Of a DNA stretch of 64,000 nt, positions 33,564 through 43,505 are shown piece by piece. How positions within the stretch are numbered: the first letter of the stretch is position 1; every line of letters begins with the position of its first letter. A model generated the notes under the pieces. That model was not told the DNA's origin. It did not search any database and was given only the letters and a program-made list of their open reading frames with translations. This DNA is from Streptomyces sp. SJL17-4 (GTDB taxonomy: Bacteria > Actinomycetota > Actinomycetes > Streptomycetales > Streptomycetaceae), in the NCBI RefSeq assembly GCF_036826855.1, contig NZ_CP104578.1, positions 1,426,001 through 1,490,000 of the forward strand, written 5' to 3'. The position numbers were made by a program, and so were the translations under genes.

Positions 33564-34520
33564 ATGGAGAGCGACGTGATCGTGGTGGGTGGCGGGGTCG
33601 TCGGGCTGACGACCGCGGTGACGCTGGCGGAGCGCGGCCTTCGGGTACGGGTCTGGTCGCGGGACGAGGTGGCGGCGACGACCTCTGCGGTGGCGGGGGC
33701 CCTGTGGTGGCCGTACCGGATCGAGCCCGAGGAGGAGGCGGGCGCCTGGGCGTTGGTCTCGCTGCGGGTGTACGGGGAACTGGCCGCCGATCCGGAGCGG
33801 ACGGGGGTGCGGTGGGTGGCCGGGGTCCACGCGGACACCGTGCTTGACGGGCTCGGCTCCTGGGCGCGGGAGGTACCGGGCCTTCGGCAGCTGGCGCCCG
33901 AAGAGGTGCCGGGGCCGTACGACGTGGGTCTCGCGGGGCGGTTGCCGCTGATCGACATGCCGGTCCATCTGGCCTGGCTGCGGGGCCGGTTCGAGGCGGC
34001 GGGCGGGATCTTCGAGCGGCGTACGGTCACCGGCTTCGCGGAGGCGGCGGCCAAAGCGCGGGTGGTCGTCGACTGCGCGGGGGCGGCGGCGCGGGAACTC
34101 GTACCGGATCCCGGACTGCGGCCGGTGCGGGGGCAGTTGGTGGTGGTGGAGAACCCGGGGATCGAGGAGTGGTTCACGTCGGCGGACGCGGGGTCCCGTG
34201 AGACGACGTACTTCTTCCCGCAGCCGGGGCGACTGATCCTGGGCGGGACGGCCGAGGAGGGCGACGAGCGGACGGAGCCCGATCCGGCGACGGCGGCGGC
34301 GATCGTGGCGCGATGCGCGCGGGTGCGGCCGGAGATCGCGGGGGCGCGGGTGCTCGGCCACCGGGTGGGCCTGCGGCCGGCGCGGGTGGGCGGGGTCCGG
34401 ATCGAGGCGGTGCCGCTCCCGGGCGGCGGGCGCCTGGTGCACCACTACGGGCACGGGGGCGCGGGCGTGACGGTGGCCTGGGGCTGCGCGGAGCGGGCGG
34501 CGGAGCTGGCGGGGGCGTGA
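33564..34520 (+). CDS. D-amino-acid oxidase-like FAD oxidoreductase
   Basis: 318 aa. The N-terminal dinucleotide-binding motif VVGGGVVGLTTAVTLAERG lies at 7-25, and the C-terminal signature region HHYGHGGAGVTVAWG matches D-amino-acid/D-aspartate oxidases, which oxidatively deaminate D-amino acids with O2. PYRIEP and the conserved Arg near RVGLRPAR fit the substrate carboxylate site. ATG at 33564 chosen; upstream sequence in frame is GTCCCGG-type short repeats. No signal peptide. Confidence 0.87.
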   Translation: MESDVIVVGGGVVGLTTAVTLAERGLRVRVWSRDEVAATTSAVAGALWWPYRIEPEEEAGAWALVSLRVYGELAADPERTGVRWVAGVHADTVLDGLGSWAREVPGLRQLAPEEVPGPYDVGLAGRLPLIDMPVHLAWLRGRFEAAGGIFERRTVTGFAEAAAKARVVVDCAGAAARELVPDPGLRPVRGQLVVVENPGIEEWFTSADAGSRETTYFFPQPGRLILGGTAEEGDERTEPDPATAAAIVARCARVRPEIAGARVLGHRVGLRPARVGGVRIEAVPLPGGGRLVHHYGHGGAGVTVAWGCAERAAELAGA

Positions 34521-34528
34521 GAACGACC

Positions 34529-34568
34529 GCGGGGCGGCTGCGGCCCGTTCGGACCGCACCCGCCCCGC
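34529..34568. terminator. Hairpin terminator between convergent genes
   Basis: GCGGGGCGG and CCGCCCCGC (9 bp) form the base, with a further TGCGG/CCGCA pairing inside. It lies between the oxidase and the small secreted-protein gene. Confidence 0.6.
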
Positions 34569-34602
34569 GTTTGCTCACCGGATCACTTTCCGGCGGGTGT
34601 TC

Positions 34603-34905
34603 CTACCCCCAGAGCGGCGGCTTGCTGTTGTTCTCCGCGTCGTGGCACTGGCGGGCGCGCGTCTCCAGGGCGTCGGCGCGGGCGAGGGCCCTGCGGGCCT
34701 CCGTGTGGGCGCCGAGGCGCTTGAGCTGCGCGGCGCGGTCGCGCTCCTTGCGGGCGTCGTTCTTCAGCTGGGTGATGTTGCAGGTCATCTTGGCCGCGGA
34801 CGCGGGCTCGGCGGTCACCGTCTGGCCGAGCAGCACGCCGCCGGCGAGCAGCGTCGTGGCGAGCACGGACGTGAGGACACGACGTGCCGTCGTGGTGGTG
34901 CGCAT
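34603..34905 (-). CDS. Small secreted protein with two cysteines
   Basis: 100-aa precursor. Basic N-terminus (MRTTTTARR), hydrophobic core and an ASA-type cleavage site at about residue 34; the mature part of about 66 residues is a charged helix (KNDARKERDRAAQLKRLGAH) flanked by two Cys residues, probably joined by a disulfide. ATG at 34905 has GGAG seven bases upstream; the 14-residue in-frame extension upstream lacks a site. No known family. It precedes the M14 gene by about 118 bp on the opposite reading order. Confidence 0.7.
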   Translation of the reverse strand: MRTTTTARRVLTSVLATTLLAGGVLLGQTVTAEPASAAKMTCNITQLKNDARKERDRAAQLKRLGAHTEARRALARADALETRARQCHDAENNSKPPLWG

Positions 34906-35022
34906 GTTTTCTCCAACTTCCAGGCCGTGGGGACCTGTTCGAGGCATGGTCAGTACCGGTCGGTAACTTTACCTCGGCAAACGATGGATTCACGCCACCC
35001 CGGCCCGTGCGGCACGTGATCG

Positions 35023-36330
35023 TCAACACTCCTCCACAGGACTCCCACTGACGAGGTGATAGGTGGCCCGCCCGTCCAGGAGCAGCGGCACGAGCGCGCG
35101 CCGCGACTGGGCGAGCGGGACGAACACTCCCGTGCCCTCCGGGCGCACGGCGACGCCGTGCAGGGCGAGTTCGTCGCCCACCTCCGCGTACTGCGCGGCG
35201 GACAGCCGGTAGCCGCAGGGCGGGTCGGCGAGGATCTCCGACGGCTCCGGCGGGTCGTTGTCGGCGCCGCCGAGGAAGACCGGGCCCCGGTCCGCGTATC
35301 CGGCGCGCCGGGCGGCGGACGTGACCGCCGTCAGCGGTCCGCGCCGCTCGTCGAGGTAGGCGAAGGCGCCTTCCAGGGCGGCGTGTTGGGTGGCGACACG
35401 GCGCCGGTGGTTGCGCGCCGGGTCGTTCTGCTCGGCCTCGTCGAAGGCGTCCACCCGGGTCTCCACGAGCAGGCCCACGGAGTGCTTGATCCCGGCGGTG
35501 TTCCGCAGGATCCGCTCCTGGCCGTCGCCCGCGACCTGCTTGAGCGGCTTGCCGGTGAGAGGGTCGGTCCAGATGCCGTAGATGCCGCTGCTGTACCCGG
35601 CGAGCCCGGCGGCGGGGCGGACGTACGCCTCGGAGAGGGTCCGCGACTCGTCGTGGACGTGCGGGTCGGCGTCGAGGCTGCGCGGCCAGAGGGCGAGCAG
35701 GTCCTTGTCGTAGTACCGGGGGGTGGCACCGTACTCGTGCAGGTCGTAGACGAGTTCGGGCCGCCGGTCGCGGATGACGGCGGCGACCGCGCGTGCCTCG
35801 GCGGTGCGCAGGGCGATGTGGTCGCGGTTGACGTCGATGCCGTCGGCGTTGCCCCGGGTGTCGGCCTCCCGCCCGTCGGGGTTGGCGGTGGGCACGACGA
35901 GGAGGGTCGTCCGGGCGAGGAAGCGCAGGGTCTCCCGGTCCCGGGCGTGGGCGAGGTCGCGCACCGTGCTCAGACAGGCCTCCCGGCCCGCGGGCTCGTC
36001 GCCGTGCTGGCTGCAGACGAGCAGCACGGTGGTGCGGCCCGTCCCGAGGGTGGCGAGCCGGAGCGGGCGGCCCTGGGCGGTGGTGCCGATGACCCGCAGC
36101 GACAGTCGGGCGCTCGCCCGGTCGACGGCCGCGAGGAAGTCCCGCTCCTCGGCCTCGGTGGTCCATCGGGCGCCCCGGCTCGTCTCGAATCCGGTGCGCG
36201 GCAGCGGCTTCGCGGGCGCGCTGTCGGCCGCCTTCGCCGGGATGGTGACGAGCGGCAGCGCGAGAGCGGCGGCGCCCGCCGCGAGTGCGAGGGCACGCCG
36301 GGAACTCCGGTGTCCGGTACGGGGGTTCAT
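35023..36330 (-). CDS. Secreted M14-family zinc carboxypeptidase
   Basis: 435-aa precursor with a signal peptide of about 34 residues ([24 protein letters not shown]). Zinc ligands H109 and E112 (HGDE) and the His of VYDLHEYG, and the catalytic Glu in LLVETRVD, match M14 carboxypeptidases. A C-terminal domain of about 120 residues follows. The ATG overlaps the S15 peptidase stop by four bases (ATGA), so the two extracellular peptidases are translated together and may act in sequence on peptides. Confidence 0.9.
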   Translation of the reverse strand: MNPRTGHRSSRRALALAAGAAALALPLVTIPAKAADSAPAKPLPRTGFETSRGARWTTEAEERDFLAAVDRASARLSLRVIGTTAQGRPLRLATLGTGRTTVLLVCSQHGDEPAGREACLSTVRDLAHARDRETLRFLARTTLLVVPTANPDGREADTRGNADGIDVNRDHIALRTAEARAVAAVIRDRRPELVYDLHEYGATPRYYDKDLLALWPRSLDADPHVHDESRTLSEAYVRPAAGLAGYSSGIYGIWTDPLTGKPLKQVAGDGQERILRNTAGIKHSVGLLVETRVDAFDEAEQNDPARNHRRRVATQHAALEGAFAYLDERRGPLTAVTSAARRAGYADRGPVFLGGADNDPPEPSEILADPPCGYRLSAAQYAEVGDELALHGVAVRPEGTGVFVPLAQSRRALVPLLLDGRATYHLVSGSPVEEC

Positions 36331-38381
36331 CGGGCGGCTCCGAATCCCGGCAGGCGCGGACCGGCGACGGCGGCCGGCGGTACGGCACCCCTCGGCGAGG
36401 GGGCGGCGGGGGTGAGCGACGGCACGGCCGGATACGTTCCCGAGGTGGCCCGGCCGAAGGCCTCGGCGCCGCCGACCAGCGGCAGCCTCGCCCAGCTGCG
36501 GGCGAGGTCGAGGGTCAGGGTCGGGGTGGTCGACGGAGGGTCGAGCAGGTCCTTGTCGGTGCCGCCGACGATCAGGGCGAGACGGTGGCCGGCCGGCACG
36601 ACGTGGTCGGTGGCGGCGAGGTCCAGGGTCATCGTGTACGCCCTGCCGGGGGTCAGCGGACGTTCCCTGCCCGGATCGGCCCAGGTGCCGAGATCGGCCC
36701 AGCCCCGGCTGACGACCGTGTACCCGACGTCCGCCGTGCGGGCCTCGGTCTCCTTGAAGCAGGCGCTGTCACCGGGGGTGCTCGCGCCCCAGCAGGTGCG
36801 GTCGGTGCGGGTGGTGATGCCCTCGCCCGCGGCACCGTAGTCGCGGATCGTGTCCGGTCCGAGGTCCACGAGGACGGCGGAGAGGTGCGCGGTGGCGGTG
36901 GTCGGGGTGGCGGTCACCGTCACCGTGGAGGAGCCGGCGATCCTCAGGTCGCGGGAGAGGGGGCGGGTGACGAACCCGGCCTTCTCGGGGGTCGCGCCGT
37001 CGATCCGGGCCGCCCAGTCGAGCTCGCCCAGGCCCGGGTCGTCGGTGAAGGTCGCGGTGGAGCCGGGGGCGGCGGGTGCGCGGCCGAGCACACCGGGCCC
37101 GGGTGCCGCGCCGGGGGCGGGGCGCAGGGTGGTGGTCGCGGTGGCGCGCGGCGGCCACTGCCGGTCGGTGGTCCACCGGTCCGGGGCGCGCTCGATGTCG
37201 GCCATCGGCTCGCGGTCGATGCCGTTGTCGTAGCCGAGGAGGTGGTGGTCGAACCAGCGGTGCAGGGTGCGGACCCAGTCGGCGCGCCGGAAGTCGAAGG
37301 GGTCGACGTGGCCGGTCTGGGAGAGCCAGATCTTCCGCTCGACGCCCTGGGCGCCGAGGGCGTCCCACCACTGGCCGAACTGGTTGGCGCGCACGTTGAG
37401 GTCCTGCTGTCCGTGGACGACGAAGACGCTGGCCTTCACCTTGGCCGCGTTCCGTACGTGGTCGCGCTCGGTCCAGGCGGCCGTACGGTCGCCGCTGTAC
37501 GGGGTGCCGGCGGCGATGCGGTCCTGGACGGCGCCGCAGCGGGCCTGCGCCTCGGGGCTGTTGACGTAGGCGGAGAGCCAGCTCGGGTTGGCGTCGTAGA
37601 GCGGGGCGCCCTGGGAGTGGAAGTAGTCGTACCAGGAGGAGATGGCGCCGATCGGGACGATCGTTTTCAGCCCTTCGACGCCGGTGGCGGCGACGCCGTT
37701 GGCGATGGTGCCGTCCCAGCTCTTGCCGATCATGCCGACGTTTCCGGTGCTCCAGGTGGTGGCGCGGGACCGGGTGTCCCCCGTACGGGAGGTGTAGCCG
37801 CGGGCGCGGCCGTTGAGCCAGTCGACGACGGCCTTGGCCGACTGGACGTCGGAGCGGCCGCCGACGTCGTCGCAGCCGTCCGAGCGGTTGGTGCCGGCGA
37901 GGTCGACGGCGACGAAGGCGTAGCCGCGCGGGACGAAGAAGTTGTCGTAGAACAGCGGGAACTGGACGGGGTTCCCGTCGGCGTCGTAGGTCTTCTTCTG
38001 GCTCTCGTTGCCCCGTCCGCAGCAGGCGTAGTACGGGCTGGCGTCCATGATGACCGGGATTCTCCGGCCTGCCGCTGCGGTCTCCCGGGGGCGGACGATG
38101 TCGACGGCGACCCGGTCCGTGCGTCCGTCGCCGTCGCCGTCGAGTCCGGTGTCGACCCAGACGGACTCGCGGATGGCGGCGGCGTACGAGTGAACGGGCC
38201 GGGACTCCCGTACGGAGGGTGCCGCGGTCGCGGTGGCCGCAGCGGGCGTTGCCGGGGCGGCGCGCTCCGGCTGGGCGCCGGCGGGTGTGACCAGGGTCGC
38301 GAGCAGGGCGGCCGTGGCCGCGGCCACGAGGGTTCCGTACGGCAGTCGGGCTCCGCGGGGTCTCCGCATTCGCATCGGCAT
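36327..38381 (-). CDS. Secreted Xaa-Pro dipeptidyl-peptidase (S15/CocE family)
   Basis: About 684 aa. Signal peptide near residues 1-40 ([19 protein letters not shown]). The alpha/beta-hydrolase part has nucleophile Ser in GKSWDG, Asp in [10 protein letters not shown] and His in QTGHVDPFD; the C-terminal jelly-roll typical of S15 follows. It should remove Xaa-Pro dipeptides from peptide N-termini outside the cell. Three nearby ATGs (38381, 38375, 38369) compete and none has a strong ribosome-binding site. First gene of the two-peptidase operon, divergent from the M1 peptidase. Confidence 0.9.
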   Translation of the reverse strand: MPMRMRRPRGARLPYGTLVAAATAALLATLVTPAGAQPERAAPATPAAATATAAPSVRESRPVHSYAAAIRESVWVDTGLDGDGDGRTDRVAVDIVRPRETAAAGRRIPVIMDASPYYACCGRGNESQKKTYDADGNPVQFPLFYDNFFVPRGYAFVAVDLAGTNRSDGCDDVGGRSDVQSAKAVVDWLNGRARGYTSRTGDTRSRATTWSTGNVGMIGKSWDGTIANGVAATGVEGLKTIVPIGAISSWYDYFHSQGAPLYDANPSWLSAYVNSPEAQARCGAVQDRIAAGTPYSGDRTAAWTERDHVRNAAKVKASVFVVHGQQDLNVRANQFGQWWDALGAQGVERKIWLSQTGHVDPFDFRRADWVRTLHRWFDHHLLGYDNGIDREPMADIERAPDRWTTDRQWPPRATATTTLRPAPGAAPGPGVLGRAPAAPGSTATFTDDPGLGELDWAARIDGATPEKAGFVTRPLSRDLRIAGSSTVTVTATPTTATAHLSAVLVDLGPDTIRDYGAAGEGITTRTDRTCWGASTPGDSACFKETEARTADVGYTVVSRGWADLGTWADPGRERPLTPGRAYTMTLDLAATDHVVPAGHRLALIVGGTDKDLLDPPSTTPTLTLDLARSWARLPLVGGAEAFGRATSGTYPAVPSLTPAAPSPRGAVPPAAVAGPRLPGFGAAR

Positions 38382-38605
38382 GGGCGGGAACGTACCCCGG
38401 TCAACTCCCGTGCAAAAGAGTGCAGGAGGCAATCAGGGGTGTTTCAGGGTCATCCCCGGGACGGAGGGGTTCATGTCGGCCGAATGGCGATCGTGTGACA
38501 GGGGGTCCTCTGGACGTGACGGTGCGTCGGGGCGCTGAATAGTGTCTGGCTAAGGACCGACGACCACCCGCGCGTCTTACGTTTCTTATGACTTGGGGAG
38601 CACCT

Positions 38606-40183
38606 GTGCACCGCAGAATCATCGTTCCGAGCGCCCTCGCGGCCTCCCTGCTGCTGGCGATCCCGGCATCGGCGGCCGACTTCGTCCCTGGGGCCCCGGG
38701 CATCGGCGACTCCTACTACCCCACCAGTGGCAACGGCGGCTACGACGTCTCCCACTACGACCTGCGCCTGAAGTACCAGCCCGCCACGGACCTTCTGGAG
38801 GGCACGGCGACCATCGTCGCGACCACCAACCAGAACCTGTCCCGGTTCAATCTCGACATCGGGCTGAAGGTCAGCGAGGTCCGGGTCAACGGCCGCCTCG
38901 CGAAGTTCGCTACGTCTGGCTCCCACGAGCTGGAGGTCACGCCGGCCAACCCGCTGGAGAAGAACAAGGCGATCTCCGTCGTCGTCCGCTACGCGGGCAA
39001 GCCCTCCGAGGTGAAGATCGACGGCTGGACGGCCTGGGCCCGCACCCCGGACGGCGGGGTCGCCGCGCAGGAGCCGGACTCGGCCGTCTGGTGGTTCCCG
39101 TCCAACGACCACCCGCTGGACAAGGCCACCTTCGACGTCTCCGTCTCGGTGCCGGACGGCACCCAGGCCATCAGCAACGGTGTGCTCCAGTCGCAGTCGT
39201 CGCGGCTGGGCTGGACCCGCTTCAACTGGCGTTCCAACAAGCCGCAGGCGACGTATCTGGCCACGCTCGCCGTCGGCAGGTTCGACATCACGACGGACAA
39301 GACAGCGAATGGGCTGCCGGTCCTCAACGCGTACAGCAAGGACCTCGGCGACAACGACGGCGCCGCGCGCGCCTCGATCGAACGCACCACCGAGGTCGCC
39401 GAGTGGCTGGAGGGCGTCTTCGGGCCGTACCCCTTCAACTCCCTCGGCGGCTATGTGCCGAACGTGACCAGCGGCTTCGCCCTGGAGACGCAGACCCGTC
39501 CGTTCTACAGCCCGCGGCAGTTCGCCAACGGCGCGAACGTGTCGGTGGTCGTCCACGAGCTGGCACACCAGTGGTACGGCGACAGCGTGTCCGTCCGCGA
39601 CTGGAAGGACATCTGGGTCAACGAGGGCTTCGCCCGCTACAGCCAGTGGCTGTGGTCGGAGAAGGAGGGCGAGGGCACGGCCCAGGAGCTGGCGGACTAC
39701 GTGTACGCCACGCGGACGGCCGAGGACCCGTTCTGGACGGTGAAGCCGGGTGACCCGGGCGCGGAGAACCAGTTCCACATCGCCGTCTACGACCGGGGCG
39801 CGCTGGCGCTCCAGGCGCTGCGCAACGAGATCGGCGACGAGGACTTCTTCGCGATCCTGAAGGGCTGGCCGCAGCGGTTCGCCTACGGCAACGCGCGGGT
39901 CGCCGACTTCGTGCGGTACGCGGAGCAGATCTCCGGCAAGCCGCTGTCCGAGCTCTTCGACACGTGGCTGTACCAGCCGTCGAAGCCGGCGGCGGCCGCT
40001 GCGGCGGCGGCCGGTCTGTCCACGCCGGCCGCGGCGCCGGCGGCCGGCACATCGACGGGCACCCCGCGCGCGCGTGCGGCGGCGCCGAGGACCGCGCTGC
40101 CGAAGCCGGCCCAGCCGAAGTCCTGGAAGAAGATCGCGGCGACGAACACGGTCCACGAGTCGGAGCGTCACGGCGCCCACTGA
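38606..40183 (+). CDS. Secreted M1-family aminopeptidase
   Basis: 525-aa precursor. Signal peptide of about 24 residues (IIVPSALAASLLLAIPASA). The zinc site HELAH at 317-321 with the third ligand E340 (NEGFAR) is complete; the upstream exopeptidase region is present but shorter than in full-size PepN, giving a compact M1 enzyme. The last 65 residues form an Ala/Pro/Thr-rich, then basic, tail. GTG at 38606 is chosen for GGGGAG five bases upstream over an ATG at 38588. Probably releases amino acids from extracellular peptides. Confidence 0.92.
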   Translation: MHRRIIVPSALAASLLLAIPASAADFVPGAPGIGDSYYPTSGNGGYDVSHYDLRLKYQPATDLLEGTATIVATTNQNLSRFNLDIGLKVSEVRVNGRLAKFATSGSHELEVTPANPLEKNKAISVVVRYAGKPSEVKIDGWTAWARTPDGGVAAQEPDSAVWWFPSNDHPLDKATFDVSVSVPDGTQAISNGVLQSQSSRLGWTRFNWRSNKPQATYLATLAVGRFDITTDKTANGLPVLNAYSKDLGDNDGAARASIERTTEVAEWLEGVFGPYPFNSLGGYVPNVTSGFALETQTRPFYSPRQFANGANVSVVVHELAHQWYGDSVSVRDWKDIWVNEGFARYSQWLWSEKEGEGTAQELADYVYATRTAEDPFWTVKPGDPGAENQFHIAVYDRGALALQALRNEIGDEDFFAILKGWPQRFAYGNARVADFVRYAEQISGKPLSELFDTWLYQPSKPAAAAAAAAGLSTPAAAPAAGTSTGTPRARAAAPRTALPKPAQPKSWKKIAATNTVHESERHGAH

Positions 40184-40212
40184 GGGATCCGGCCGTACGG
40201 CACCGGTCACCC

Positions 40213-40246
40213 GGCCGCCCGTCAGCGCGTAGCGCGGCGGGCGGCC
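40213..40246. terminator. Hairpin between convergent M1 peptidase and MpaB genes
   Basis: GGCCGCCCG pairs with CGGGCGGCC (9 bp). The stem includes the MpaB stop codon region and lies about 30 bases past the peptidase stop. Confidence 0.5.
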
Positions 40247-41103
40247 TCGCGGGCCTTCCTGGCCAGCGGCAGATAGCGCAGCCTCTCCGGCAGGACGGGC
40301 ACCACCACCCGGACCACCCGGGCGAACCGGCGCAGCGCGCGCTCCTGCGTGTCCGTCCATTCGAGCCCGATGGCCTCCCGGGCGTCCGGCGGCATCATGC
40401 CGACGGTGAGGAAGGCCCGCAGCCGCAGGAACGGGCGGCGCAGGAGGGGCCAGAGCAGCCGGAGGGCGAGCCGGAGCGGCAGCGGTCCCCGGTCGGGGGC
40501 GGGTACGGGCTGGTCGGGGTCGAGCAGCTCCCGGACGACGACGGTCGCCTCCAGCTCGTCCGCGAGGACCTTCCGGTAGTACGGCCAGAACTCCTCGATC
40601 GTCTGCGGCATGTCCCGGTCGTGGATGCCGAGGATCCTGCCGACCTGGAGCCACTCGGCGTACAGCTGTCGCTCCTGCGCCTCGGTGAGGGGGCGGGCGA
40701 GGAGGCGGAGGCCGTGCGCGTAGACGGGGAAGCCGGTCGCGTGCACCCAGGAGTAGTAGGCGGGGGTCAGTGCGTGGTAGCTGCGGCCATGGGCGTCGGT
40801 GCCCTGGATGTCGCGGTGCAGCTGCCGGAGGCGGCGCCCTTCGCGTGCGGCGTCCTCGCCGCCGTAGATCCACAGCTGGACCGAGCGCAGGGAGCGTTCG
40901 CCACGGCCCCAGGGGTCGGTGCGGAAGACCGAGTGGGCGTCGACGCCGGCGCCGATGGCGGGGTGGGCGACCTGCATCGTGAGGGCGGCGGGAAGCATCA
41001 GGAGCGCCCGGATGTCACCGGCGACGCTCCACAGGACGCCGCCGACGGGCGGCGGCACCGGATCGCCGCCGGTGTCCCGGTCGCCGGACTTCATGTGTTC
41101 CAT
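40222..41103 (-). CDS. MpaB-like oxygenase (DUF2236 family)
   Basis: 293 aa of the family that includes the latex-clearing rubber oxygenase and fungal MpaB, haem- or membrane-associated oxygenases. Conserved pieces are the N-terminal QVAHPAIGAGV, the RSVQLWIYGG stretch and the HALTPAYYSWVHATG segment, with His residues as potential metal ligands. Substrate unknown. ATG at 41103 with GAGAG upstream. Separated by a strong terminator from the ATP-synthase-b-like gene upstream. Confidence 0.85.
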   Translation of the reverse strand: MEHMKSGDRDTGGDPVPPPVGGVLWSVAGDIRALLMLPAALTMQVAHPAIGAGVDAHSVFRTDPWGRGERSLRSVQLWIYGGEDAAREGRRLRQLHRDIQGTDAHGRSYHALTPAYYSWVHATGFPVYAHGLRLLARPLTEAQERQLYAEWLQVGRILGIHDRDMPQTIEEFWPYYRKVLADELEATVVVRELLDPDQPVPAPDRGPLPLRLALRLLWPLLRRPFLRLRAFLTVGMMPPDAREAIGLEWTDTQERALRRFARVVRVVVPVLPERLRYLPLARKAREAARRATR

Positions 41104-41140
41104 GGGGCTCTCTCCTCACACTCCAGGCTGCACCCACGAC

Positions 41141-41187
41141 GAAGGGGCCGTCACCCGGGCGTCTCGGCCCCTGGTGACGGCCCCTTC
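41141..41187. terminator. Strong hairpin terminator
   Basis: A perfect 15-bp stem (GAAGGGGCCGTCACC and complement) with a 17-base loop. It lies 14 bp beyond the stop of the b-subunit-like gene and ends that transcript before the MpaB gene. Confidence 0.8.
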
Positions 41188-41200
41188 CGGGGAGTACGGG

Positions 41201-41689
41201 TCAGGCGCGGTCGGCGCCGACCGGCTCGCCGACGATACGGGCGGCGAGGGCGTGGGCCCAGGCGTCGACATCGGCGTTGAGCTCGCGCTCGGCGGCGGCG
41301 CGCTCCTCGGCGATCTTCGCGGAACCGGCGGCGATGATCGACTCACGCTCGGCGTTGCCCTCGGCGCGGGCGGCGGCGATGGCGACGGAGCCCTCCTCGA
41401 CGGCCTTGGCGCGGATACGGGCCGCCTCGTGGCGGGCCTCGGCCAGCTCGGCCTCGTACTGCTCGCGGATCTGCGTGGCCTCGGAGCGCAGGTCGTCGGC
41501 GCGCTCGGTGCCGCCGTCGATGGCGTCCTCGCGCTCGTCCAGGGTGCGCCGGATCTTCGGCAGAATTCCCTTCGCGAGGAAGAGGAAGGTGAGGGCGAAC
41601 AGCACCAGGCCGAGGATGAGCTCCGCCCAGACAGGGTTGAGCGGACCAAGGTCCATCTTGAAGATCGTCGAGTTCGAAGCGAGGGTCAT
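41201..41689 (-). CDS. Orphan ATP-synthase subunit b-like protein
   Basis: 162 aa. One N-terminal membrane helix (AELILGLVLFALTFLFLAKGI, about 22-42) is followed by PKIRRTLDEREDAI and a long charged coiled coil, exactly the plan of AtpF. The usual atp neighbours (a, c, delta, alpha) are absent; this single gene is bounded by a terminator and a divergent gene. The C-terminal delta-binding part is short. It may be a second b subunit or a b-like membrane scaffold with another partner. Confidence 0.82.
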   Translation of the reverse strand: MTLASNSTIFKMDLGPLNPVWAELILGLVLFALTFLFLAKGILPKIRRTLDEREDAIDGGTERADDLRSEATQIREQYEAELAEARHEAARIRAKAVEEGSVAIAAARAEGNAERESIIAAGSAKIAEERAAAERELNADVDAWAHALAARIVGEPVGADRA

Positions 41690-41859
41690 GCGCGCATTCT
41701 ACCTGCTGGGAAAAGCGACAATTCGGGCTACCCGGCGAGAGTTGGCGCGTTCGTGCGAGCCCGGCCAGATTCCCGGCACCCAAAGGCTACCGGAAGGTAA
41801 CCCCGGCTGATTGTATGTGCCGCGCCAGCACAACCCCCCACACCCTCATGGGAGTTCCT

Positions 41860-42852
41860 GTGTCGTTCGCCGCGCTCCGCCGCGCCCCCGGCGCCGCCCT
41901 GTCCCTGGCCCTCGCCGCCGCCACCCTGGCCGCGACCGCTCCGGGCGCGACCGCCGCCTCCGCCGGGACGGCCGCGGAGGCCCCGCGACTGAAGGTGCTC
42001 ACGTACAACGCGTTCCTGTTCTCGAAGTCGCTCTACCCGAACTGGGGCCAGGACCACCGGGCCAAGGCGATACCCGCGGCCCCCTGGTACCAGGGGCAGG
42101 ACGTCGTCGTCGTCCAGGAGGCCTTCGACAACGCCGCCTCGGACGCCCTCAAGGCGAACTCCGCCGGCCAGTACCCGCACCAGACCCCGGTCGTGGGCCG
42201 CAGCAAGAGCGGCTGGGACGCCACCAGCGGCGCCTACTCCTCGACCACTCCCGAGGACGGCGGGGTGGCGATCCTCAGCAAGTGGCCGGTCATCCGCAAG
42301 GAGCAGCACGTCTACAAGGACGCCTGCGGCGCCGACTGGTGGTCGAACAAGGGCTTCGCCTACGCCGTGCTCGACGTGAACGGCAGCAAGGTCCACGTCG
42401 TCGGCACCCACGCCCAGTCCACGGACCCGGGCTGCTCGGCGGGCGAGGCGGCGCAGATGCGCAGTCGCCAGTTCAAGGCGATCGACGCCTTCCTCGACGC
42501 CAAGAACATCCCGGCGAACGAGCAGGTGATCGTCGCCGGTGACATGAACGTCGACTCGCACACGCCCGAGTACGGCACGATGCTCGCCGACGCGGGCCTG
42601 GCGGGGGCCGACGCCCGCACCGGCCACCCGTACTCCTTCGACACCGACCTGAACTCGATCGCCTCCGAGCGCTACCCGGACGACCCGCGCGAGGACCTCG
42701 ACCACGTCCTCTACCGCTCCGGGAACGCCCGTCCCGCGAACTGGACCAACAACGTGGTCCTGGAGAAGAGCGCCCCGTGGACGGTCTCCAGCTGGGGCAC
42801 GAGCTACACGTACACGAACCTCTCCGACCACTACCCGGTCACCGGCTTCTGA
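41860..42852 (+). CDS. Secreted sphingomyelinase-like phosphodiesterase (EEP family)
   Basis: 330-aa precursor. Signal peptide of about 32 residues (ALSLALAAATLAATAPGATA). The endonuclease/exonuclease/phosphatase fold is marked by VVVQEAFD (metal Glu), GDMNVDSHTPEY, DLDHVLYR and the C-terminal LSDHYPV catalytic His. The layout matches bacterial neutral sphingomyelinase C, cleaving phospholipid head groups; a nuclease role is less likely. GTG at 41860 is chosen for GGGAG five bases upstream over the ATG at 41848. Divergent from the b-like gene. Confidence 0.88.
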   Translation: MSFAALRRAPGAALSLALAAATLAATAPGATAASAGTAAEAPRLKVLTYNAFLFSKSLYPNWGQDHRAKAIPAAPWYQGQDVVVVQEAFDNAASDALKANSAGQYPHQTPVVGRSKSGWDATSGAYSSTTPEDGGVAILSKWPVIRKEQHVYKDACGADWWSNKGFAYAVLDVNGSKVHVVGTHAQSTDPGCSAGEAAQMRSRQFKAIDAFLDAKNIPANEQVIVAGDMNVDSHTPEYGTMLADAGLAGADARTGHPYSFDTDLNSIASERYPDDPREDLDHVLYRSGNARPANWTNNVVLEKSAPWTVSSWGTSYTYTNLSDHYPVTGF

Positions 42853-42889
42853 GCCGAGCGGCGGGCGGACGGGCGGACGGCGCGAGGCG

Positions 42890-43411
42890 TCAGTACCCGT
42901 ATCCGCGGCCGAAGAGGCTGTAGAGCCAGGCACCGAGGACCCCGGCGACACAGAGCAGCACGACGAAAGAGCCCAGGCTCGTGTGCCGCTCCCTGCGGGG
43001 CCGGCCGGGTCGGGCGGCACGCGCCGCGCGACCCGGCCTTCTCTGCTTCCCCGGCCTGCTCTGCTTCCCCGGCTCGGCCGTCCGCCCCGATCGCGTCGCC
43101 CGCGCCGGGGCGGGCTCGGCGACCGCGGCGACCTCGGCGAGCATCCGCCGGCAGACCGCCGCGAGCTCGGCGGTCCCGGCCGTCAGGTCGACCACCACCT
43201 CGGTACGGGCGGGAGCGGTGGTGCCCCCGTCGAGGAGCCGCCCGGCACGCAGCAGCGCCTGGTCCTTGCCCCCGGTCGGACCGAGGCTTATCCAGCGGCG
43301 CACATGCTCGCCCCGGATGACCACACCGCCGCCCCGCTCCCGGTAGACGGTGTGCTCCCGCCACAGGACTCCGGCCAACTCGTCGGCCTTCTCCCTGAGT
43401 TGCGTGTACAT
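42890..43411 (-). CDS. Hypothetical tail-anchored membrane protein
   Basis: 173 aa. Residues 1-95 form a small globular domain (WREHTVYRERGGGVVIRGEHV, then a helical region). A basic low-complexity linker follows (PGKQSRPGKQRRPGR), and the last 30 residues are one hydrophobic helix (FVVLLCVAGVLGAWLYSLF) ending GRGYGY, so the protein is probably anchored by its C-terminus. Family not recognised. Confidence 0.7.
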   Translation of the reverse strand: MYTQLREKADELAGVLWREHTVYRERGGGVVIRGEHVRRWISLGPTGGKDQALLRAGRLLDGGTTAPARTEVVVDLTAGTAELAAVCRRMLAEVAAVAEPAPARATRSGRTAEPGKQSRPGKQRRPGRAARAARPGRPRRERHTSLGSFVVLLCVAGVLGAWLYSLFGRGYGY

Positions 43412-43505
43412 CTGACTCCCCTGTTCCCGTTCCCCCGGTTCGAACAGCCGCAGACTCTAGCCGCCGGGACCGACATCCCCCACGACGGCCCCGGCCCACC
43501 GCCCG

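Noticed and set aside
34948..34985. TACCGGTCGGTA near 34955-34966 considered as a second TetR operator like that at 26226
   Set aside because: The arms are not symmetric around a 2-bp centre and only one half matches; too weak to annotate.
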